Assembly: GCA_003573635.1 (NCBI GenBank)
Contig: QUTJ01031303.1
Span: forward strand, 1-10,786
Length of the DNA stretch: 10,786 nucleotides
Origin: Goniomonas avonlea
Lineage: Eukaryota; Cryptophyceae; Goniomonadida; Goniomonadaceae
Reading direction: 5' to 3'
Positions 5,998-10,786 of this stretch are shown piece by piece. The notes under the pieces were generated by a model that ran no database searches, had not been told where the DNA came from, and was given only the letters and a program-made list of their open reading frames with translations. The stretch's first letter is position 1; every line of letters begins with the position of its first letter. The translations under genes were made by a program, and so were the position numbers.

Positions 5998-8900
5998 ATG
6001 CCTTCTCCAGATGACGAGAGCGGGGAAATGGAGGACTTGACGCCCAGACGAGATGGGGTCGAACAAACTCCGAGAAGGGAAGGAATTGAAGAGACATGTG
6101 TCAGTGTAATCGTTCGGGTCCGTTGGCATCTTTTGCAGTGTGGTGAAAGCTCAACTCTCTCCAGGGACGGCCGCTGGGGGCTTCTGAGACTCTCGAAGGT
6201 TGTCGCATGTGCCTCAGTTTCAAAGACGGCAGGCAACTCATTGTCGGCAAGGATCGTGCGTTTACGTTCGACGCTGTTTACGGCCCGTCCACTACACAGG
6301 TGAGCCGAATTGAATTGCTTCGGGTGTCGACGTTTTCTTCGCAGTCGGATATTTACAGCGACTGGGTGAGGCCTCTCGTTGATGGTTGTTTTGCCGGTTA
6401 CAATGCTTCTGTGCTCGCGTATGGACAAACCGGTGCTGGAAAAACCTTCACAATGGGCAGCGGCAACAGCGAGTCAGTGCTTGAAGAAAACAAGGGCATA
6501 ATCCCTCGTGTCTTTGAAGACATCTTTCAGATTATTCAAGTGCGAACAGAGCCTTCCCCAACTGTATATATTAACCCACGGGTGGTTGACAGCAACGAAA
6601 GGAGGAGAATTCTGGCACGGAGTTCATCGTGAGAGGTTCGTTCATCGAGGTTTACAACGAGGAAATTAAAGACCTGCTCCATCCTGGGTCCGCCAGGTCA
6701 ATTGCTTCCCCCTCATGTCCCCCTCTGTGTCTCACTTGAAGCAGCAAAAGCATTGCCATTCGAGAGCGTGGGGATGGGACGATCATGATGGCTGGGGTGC
6801 GCGAGGAGCAGGTGCAATCGCTGGAGGAAATGCTCATGTACGAATGATATTTAAGCCCTGCGCAACCGCATCCCGTCATTATGTCTTTGACATGTTTCAT
6901 TAGGCTCTTGGACAATGGATCGGTGGCTCGCACCGTCGGGAGTACTCAGATGAACACGTAAGTGAGGGTTGCTTGACTCTTAAACGACAAGAGAAGTCAG
7001 TGGTAGGTCTGTGGATCGCTGATTCCTTGATGCATTTTATTTTGTTGCCGGTCGACCTCGACGACCTCGCTCGCATGACCGGTGACCTCTGTACCACTGC
7101 ACTGTGACCTTGCATGGGCTGTGACCTTGCCCCTGCATCACCTTGCATGACCACATAACCTGTGATCCCTGTTTTGCCTTGACCTGCGAGCCCCGGATCG
7201 GGGTCGGTGATGCAAGTAGGAGACGAGCAGGTGATGGTGCACCTCGGATGTTGATGCGTGACCTGTGCCTCCTCCAGCCACTCGAGTCGGAGCCACGCTA
7301 TTTTCACCGTGACCCTGGAGCAACGAGTCAATGGTGCGCGTTTTCTGAGAAAGCTTAGAGCCTGTGTTTCGTGCTGCAAAGCCACCCATGTGGGCTCGAA
7401 CCGATTTGTCAGACTGCTTGTCGCTTTTAGTTCGATCTAGACAACCCTGTGAGGGGGAAGGGGTTTCTCTGTGTGCAATCGCTGCGTGCCACCAACTCAG
7501 GTGCAGGTGAAGTCGAGGACGAGTATGTCTCCGCCAAGTTCCATCTCGTCGACCTCGCCGGTGCGTCACACTAAGTTAGAGGCCAGCCAGTCCAATGTGA
7601 ACGTGACTCGTGACGGTAGCGTAGGCCTACGTATTATGGTGGCATTTGCTTTTCTTCACCCACAATCTCGGACTGGTCGAAGGATGCAAACCGAGAGCCA
7701 CTGCAGCACTCCACCATGCTGTTGTTTGGACCATGTTTTTTCTTCCAGCCTGACAGCGAGGGTGCTCTGAGGTCTGGTAGTCTCACTGCATACACCAGCA
7801 TATACACCAGTACCCTCACTCCGCACACCAGTATCCTCACTCCACACACCGGTCTCCTCACTCCTGCACCAGTCTCCTCACTCCACACACCGGTCTCCTC
7901 ACTCCACACACCGGTCTCCTCACTCCTGCACCAGTCTTCTAACTAGTGAATGGCTCAACTTGGTCCTAAGCTTGATACGCTTATTTCGGCATGAATTCAG
8001 CGCACTTGGCCGCACTCGACTCATACTCTAGACATTAACACATCTGAGCCTCGAGTCAATAGCTATAGTGTTTGAATTGGGTGAGGGGATTTCACACCAC
8101 GTGCTCCACAGGGCGGGATTAGATTTGGATAGGCTTAGTCATATCGTAGATTACGATCGTAAGCCAATCTATGATCCAAGTCTAATCACTCGTGATAACG
8201 ATCCCCCTCAAAATCCACGTTATTGCGCGCGGTGGGCGTGACTCCCCACTTGCGCAAATCGAACACAAGATAGCAATAACGCGGCAAGACGAATGCAACA
8301 CAGCAAGGGACAAACAGGTCACACAGTCAAGAGACGAGCGAGACTACATTACGCCAAGCGGCGGCAATGAACAATTGTGCAAGGTTGGCCTGTGTTGGCA
8401 CAATAAGTTCGAGTCAAAACCGGATCCACGCCATCGCATTACCAACCGATGATCAAGAACTAGCCAAATACTCGAAACACGTCGAAAAGACGCCTGAGGA
8501 TACTGGTGGATGGAGTGAGGATACTGGTGGAGTGAGGAGACTGGTGTGTGGAGTCGCGTGTGTCGCGGCCGTCGGTGGGGTCGCCACGACCGAGAGTTTT
8601 TTCCCGTACCCTTTCGGGCACGACTCATTCGAAGTCACGAGTCGAACGCCCGGGCCTCACTCCATCCACCACCCATCCACCAGTCTCTTCACTCCATCCA
8701 CCAGTCTCTTCACTCCTCTCCTCACTCCATCCACCAGTTCACTCCATGCACCAGTCTCCTCACTCCATGCACCAGGATCCGAGAGGGCCAAGCGCACGGG
8801 CAACATTGGCGTTCGCTTCAAGGAGTCTGTGAACATCAACGGCGGCCTGTTAGCTCTCGGCAACGTCATTAGGTCCGCCTCGATGGGTCGTGGGGGAGGG

Positions 8901-10701
8901 GGGCACAGAGGGAGACAGTGTGCAAGTGCGTGAGAGAGTGTGTGGCAGTGTGGTGAACGAGAGAGCGAGCGACAGCGGCAGAGACAGCAGAAACAATAGG
9001 GGGAGAGACACCGCCACACAGAGAGGGGGGTGAAGTGAGTGTGTGTGCGCGCGAGAGAGAGAGCCACAGAGGGAGAGCGGGAGAAGTGGGTGCGAGATGG
9101 AACGAGGGAGCGAGTGAGACTGCAAGAGAGTTCGAGACATAAATCAAGTCATAGACAGGGCAAGAACGAAAGAGCAATGCGCTCTTCCCCCCTAAGCAAT
9201 TTCACAGCGCTCTCGGAGACCCGAAAAAGCGTGCGACGCACGTGCCATATCGCGAGAGCAAGCTTACGCGGATGCTGCAAGACTCTCTCGGGGGCAACAG
9301 TCGCACGCTCATGATTGCGTGCTGCAGGTGCGCCGTGTGGCTTGCTGGCGGTGAGAGCAAGGGTGAGGAGACATGGGAGAGCTGAGGAGAGGCAGGGCGG
9401 TGTGGGGCCTGGTGTGGCGGGTTGCGATTGGACTCCGTGATGGGTGGTGGGCGGACGGTGGGGCGTGGCACGAGTGCAGCAGTATGTCAGCGCAGCCTGT
9501 TACGAGGACTGCAGGGGTGCTCAGCACATCGCAGCGCCCTTGACTATCTCAGCGGCCGTGGACTCCCTCCCTCCCTCGTTCCCCCTGGCAGACCCAGCCA
9601 TTTCACAACCTTTTTTTCTCAGCCCGGCGGACCTGTCGTTCGAGGAGACCCTCAACACCCTCAAGTACGCGAACCGAGCCCGCAACATCCGAAATAAGCC
9701 GGTGGTCAACCGCGACAAGCAAGCCATCGCGGTCACGGGCATGCAGGTGCGCCGTGGGGGCATGGCTGTGCGGTGCGAGCAAGGTGGGAGCAAGGTGGAG
9801 TTCTGCGGGGTGCGAGAGGAGGGTGCGCGAGAAGGGAGAGTGCGAGAGAAGGGGGAGGAGTGCGAGAGTGGGGGGGGGGGAATCTCTGGAGAGGTAGAGC
9901 GAGGGAACGGGAGAGTGCGAGACTGATACGAGAGGGAGGAAGGGCGAGTGTGTGAGACAAAGGGATTGACAGAGATCCAGAGAATGGGTCCGCTGACAGA
10001 CACGCACCCACAATTGCGAGAAAGATGGACACTGTCGTGGTTGTTGTGATCGGACAGTGTTGTGGTCGGGCAGTGTTGTGGTCGGACGGTGTTGTGGTCG
10101 GACAGTGTTGTGGTCGGACAGTGTTGTAGTCGGACAGTGTTGTGGTCGGACAGTGTTGTGGTCGGACGGTGTTGTGGTCGGACGGTGTTGTGATCGGACG
10201 GTGTTGTGGTGATCCGACAATGTGACCGGGTGGTGTCTGATTCCTTCGCAGGATGAGATTGAGCGACTCAGAGAGGAGTTGACGCGTGTCAAGTGCGAGC
10301 CAACTCCCAGCGAGCATGATTCGACCGTCGACAGTGAGTCACCCCGAGTCACCCCGAGTCACCCCGAGTCACCCCGAGTCACCCCGAGTCACCCCGAGTC
10401 ACCCCGGGGGTGGTCGCACGAGTCCACCATCACTGCTTGTCTCACCCCACAGTCTCTTTGGCACAGCCACTCCTTTTCGCTATTCGTAAGCGACATATTC
10501 ATTGACTGAGCTAAAGATGCGAAACATCACACACAACGAAAGTTGTCGCAACAAAAACCAATCCTAACGTGTGGCCCAGGGACGCTGGAGCTGGCCAACG
10601 AAGTGAGTGACCTCGGGCACAAGCTGGAGTGTCAGAAGCAGCACACTGCTCGACTCCGGAGCCGGTGTGCAGAGTTGGAGCGCGACCGCAACCTGGCACA
10701 G
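5998..10701 (+). CDS. kinesin-4-type motor protein (13 exons seen, 3' end outside the window)
   Basis: Exons: 5998-6117, 6165-6299, 6345-6539, 6593-6687, 6742-6837, 6904-6957, 7278-7333, 7507-7560, 8776-8872, 9208-9327, 9623-9746, 10252-10333, 10580-10701. They join in one frame to 450 residues. Residues 1-33 are a short acidic/basic leader. The motor domain spans about 34-371: VSVIVRGRPL (35-44), the P-loop GQTGAGKT (112-119), [14 protein letters not shown], switch I SSRSHA (234-239), switch II DLAGSE (266-271), [26 protein letters not shown] and [21 protein letters not shown]. The last motif, [12 protein letters not shown] and [15 protein letters not shown] resemble the KIF4/KIF21/KIF7/KIF27 group, so kinesin-4 is the best family. 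From [10 protein letters not shown] (383 on) a heptad-like coiled coil starts. It hydrolyses ATP to move on or regulate microtubules. Exon 13 ends at a GTGTGC donor and the rest lies beyond the window. Alternatives: exon 4 could end at 6696 (three extra residues), and exon 8 could start at 7501. Confidence 0.93.
6118..6164 (+). other. kinesin intron 1, 47 nt
   Basis: It starts GTCCGT and ends CTCTCCAG, with CTCAAC upstream as a possible branch site. Splicing joins VSVIVR to [13 protein letters not shown], restoring the V-R-x-R-P signature that opens a kinesin motor. Without splicing the frame enters a stretch unlike any kinesin. Confidence 0.75.
6300..6344 (+). other. kinesin intron 2, 45 nt, in-frame and stop-free
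   Basis: It starts GTGAGC and ends TTCGCAG. It can be read through as coding (15 residues), but splicing gives [16 protein letters not shown], the usual kinesin spacing between these two conserved segments. Confidence 0.85.
6540..6592 (+). other. kinesin intron 3, 53 nt
   Basis: It starts GTGCGA and ends TTGACAG, with TTAACCC as a possible branch site. Splicing joins DIFQIIQ to [21 protein letters not shown] in phase 0. Confidence 0.85.
6688..6741 (+). other. kinesin intron 4, about 54 nt
   Basis: It starts GTCCGC and ends TTGAAG. Splicing joins DLLHPG to [10 protein letters not shown]. Two donors (6688 GTCCGC, 6697 GTCAAT) and two acceptors (ending 6741 or 6744) all keep the frame. I prefer 6688 because every other donor in this gene has G at intron position +5. 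Confidence 0.65.
6838..6903 (+). other. kinesin intron 5, 66 nt
   Basis: It starts GTACGA and ends TTCATTAG. Splicing joins SLEEMLM to [17 protein letters not shown] in phase 2, the usual kinesin loop before switch I. Confidence 0.8.
6958..7277 (+). other. kinesin intron 6, 320 nt, with TGACC-rich tandem motif
   Basis: It starts with the consensus donor GTAAGT and ends CTCCAG; splicing yields STQMNTHSSRSHA. Within it TGACC occurs at 7076, 7083, 7104, 7122, 7148 and 7180. ctgtgaccttgc is repeated at 7102-7113 and 7119-7130 with a 17-base period, a decayed minisatellite. Confidence 0.8.
7334..7506 (+). other. kinesin intron 7, 173 nt
   Basis: It starts GTGCGC and ends GTGCAG. Splicing joins TLEQRVN to [19 protein letters not shown]. 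An alternative acceptor six bases earlier (ending 7500) would add Ala-Gly. I see no clear repeat inside. Confidence 0.75.
7780..7939 (+). repeat. minisatellite array 1 (20-21-bp unit)
   Basis: About six units of 20-21 bp of the form ctcactccacacaccggt plus ctc, alternating with ctcactcctgcaccagtctc. Two degenerate leading copies contain tacaccag. Units are C/T-rich and each contains CACCRGT. Confidence 0.9.
8117..8187 (+). repeat. nested 71-nt fold-back inside intron 8
   Basis: Outer arms gattagatttggat (8117-8130) and atccaagtctaatc (8174-8187) pair at 13 of 14 positions, the exception being a U:G wobble in RNA. Inside them ggctta (8132-8137) pairs with taagcc (8160-8165), and tcgta (8144-8148) pairs with tacga (8152-8156) around a 3-base loop. 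The right side carries an 8-base bulge. It could be a structured intronic RNA, a miRNA-like hairpin or a decayed fold-back element. Confidence 0.65.
8218..8281 (+). repeat. 9-bp inverted repeat in intron 8
   Basis: cgttattgc (8218-8226) is the reverse complement of gcaataacg (8273-8281). It lies 30 bases after the larger hairpin and may belong to the same inserted segment. Confidence 0.5.
8493..8554 (-). repeat. minisatellite array 2, same family in inverted orientation
   Basis: About three units reading gaggatactggtggatgg and ggagtgaggagactggtg on the plus strand, the reverse complement of the units in arrays 1 and 3. 8502-8521 is perfectly complementary to 8719-8738. 8529-8554 is complementary to 7880-7905 apart from one position that would be a G:U pair in RNA. 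Confidence 0.85.
8656..8775 (+). repeat. minisatellite array 3, ending exactly at the 3' splice site
   Basis: Units of about 20-21 bp (ttcactccatccaccagt plus ctc, ctcactccatgcaccagt plus ctc). The final copy ends in TGCACCAG immediately before exon 9. Each unit supplies both a pyrimidine-rich stretch and a CACCAG, so the array holds several near-identical candidate acceptors. Confidence 0.9.
8873..9207 (+). other. kinesin intron 9, 335 nt, GA-rich
   Basis: It starts GTCCGC and ends TTTCACAG, with CCTAAG just upstream. Splicing joins LLALGNVI to [16 protein letters not shown]. About 8884-9130 is dominated by GAGAG, GTGTG and CAGAG words, a mixed purine-rich microsatellite that explains the Ser/Leu-rich minus-strand frames there. 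Confidence 0.85.
9328..9622 (+). other. kinesin intron 10, 295 nt
   Basis: It starts GTGCGC and ends in a strong TTTTTTTCTCAG tract. Splicing joins TLMIACC to [20 protein letters not shown] in phase 2. Its first 35 bases resemble the start of intron 11. Confidence 0.88.
9747..10251 (+). other. kinesin intron 11, 505 nt
   Basis: It starts GTGCGC and ends TCCTTCGCAG. Splicing joins [14 protein letters not shown] to [10 protein letters not shown] in phase 0. The left half is G/A-rich with GTGCGAGAG words and an 11-base G run at 9870-9880. The right half carries the 16-bp minisatellite. Confidence 0.85.
10051..10210 (+). repeat. minisatellite of ten 16-bp units
   Basis: Ten consecutive copies of cggacagtgttgtggt start at 10051 and every 16 bases after, with only A/G substitutions at a few positions. 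All lie inside kinesin intron 11. The regular His/Pro/Thr pattern in minus-strand translations comes from this array and is not a gene. Confidence 0.95.
10334..10579 (+). other. kinesin intron 12, 246 nt
   Basis: It starts with a consensus GTGAGT and ends GTGGCCCAG, with CCTAAC at 10563-10568 as a good branch-site candidate. Splicing gives [13 protein letters not shown] in phase 1. The 10-bp array begins inside its donor. Confidence 0.85.
10336..10405 (+). repeat. seven perfect 10-bp units overlapping a 5' splice site
   Basis: GAGTCACCCC is repeated seven times without a mismatch from 10336 to 10405. The first four bases of the first unit are bases 3-6 of the GTGAGT donor of intron 12. The array is intronic; its coding-looking Ser/Pro/Val translation is incidental. 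Confidence 0.95.
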
Positions 10702-10786
10702 GTGTGCTAGATCGTGATGGCGATGGGGGGTGAGGGCGATGGTAAGAGGTGGGGGGGATGGTAAGAGGTCAGGGGGGTGGTAAGGG
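10702..10786 (+). repeat. start of kinesin intron 13 with a G-rich minisatellite
   Basis: After the GTGTGC donor an in-frame TAG follows immediately. From about 10722 the sequence is G-rich, with gatggtaagaggt at 10738-10750 and 10757-10769 and a third partial copy (gtggtaaggg) at the window end. The array probably continues beyond the window. Each unit carries GGTAAG, a donor-like word. Confidence 0.7.

Larger units (their letters stand above)
7561..8775 (+). other. kinesin intron 8, 1215 nt, the repeat-rich intron
   Basis: It starts GTGCGT after DLA and ends TGCACCAG before SERAKRTG, restoring DLAGSE. It contains three arrays of one 20-21-bp minisatellite family (7780-7939, 8493-8554 inverted, 8656-8775), a 71-nt hairpin (8117-8187) and about 540 bases of unrelated sequence between the first two arrays. 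No transposase or other ORF of substance is present. Confidence 0.88.

Noticed and set aside
7780-7939. Regularly spaced repeats that might suggest a CRISPR array
   Set aside because: The units are directly adjacent with no spacers, they lie in a eukaryotic intron, and no cas gene is present.
7940-8492. A transposon inserted in intron 8
   Set aside because: No transposase ORF, no terminal inverted repeats at its edges and no clear target-site duplication. The hairpin is internal, so a mobile origin remains only a possibility.
9603-10352. Long minus-strand frames of 194-249 residues with regular His/Pro/Thr-Thr repeats
   Set aside because: They are antisense readings of kinesin exons 11-12 and the 16-bp minisatellite of intron 11. 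The plus-strand exons have unmistakable kinesin motifs.

Overview
This window is nuclear DNA of a eukaryote, most likely a GC-rich protist with cilia or flagella. Two of three recognisable genes are interrupted by canonical GT..AG introns, some only 45-66 nt long. There is no bacterial gene packing, and microsatellites and minisatellites are everywhere. I cannot name the lineage from sequence alone. Donors of the GTGCGY type and tiny introns fit several GC-rich protist and algal groups.

Layout. Positions 1-2356 hold no gene I can defend. They contain degenerate repeats, CT/GA and CA tracts, a potential G-quadruplex, a donor-like 18-bp minisatellite and a perfect 10-bp inverted repeat. A four-exon minus-strand gene (about 3592 down to 2357) encodes a protein with two EF-hand-like repeats resembling the p25-alpha/TPPP fold. 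Positions 3593-4366 are non-coding, with an AT-rich island, a small palindrome and a 19-bp tandem duplication. An uninterrupted minus-strand gene (5806 to 4367) encodes a 479-residue secreted, heavily glycosylated protein built from about three beta-rich repeats resembling the PPC fold. A 191-bp spacer separates it from a divergent plus-strand kinesin gene, which starts at 5998 and runs out of the window. I could follow that gene through 13 exons (450 residues): a complete motor domain of kinesin-4 type and the beginning of a coiled coil.

The most interesting structure is in the kinesin introns. The first five are 45-66 nt; the later ones are 173-1215 nt and most carry repeats. In intron 8 the real 3' splice site is the last unit of a minisatellite. 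In intron 12 the 5' splice site overlaps the first unit of a perfect 10-bp array. Introns 10 and 11 begin with related sequence. Intron 8 also holds two arrays in one orientation and one in the opposite orientation, able to pair over 20-26 bp, plus a nested 71-nt hairpin. This suggests introns growing by, or arising from, tandem duplication. I see no CRISPR, operon, integrase or other prokaryote-like system. A microtubule motor and a p25-like protein would both fit cytoskeletal or ciliary biology, but nothing here shows that they act together.
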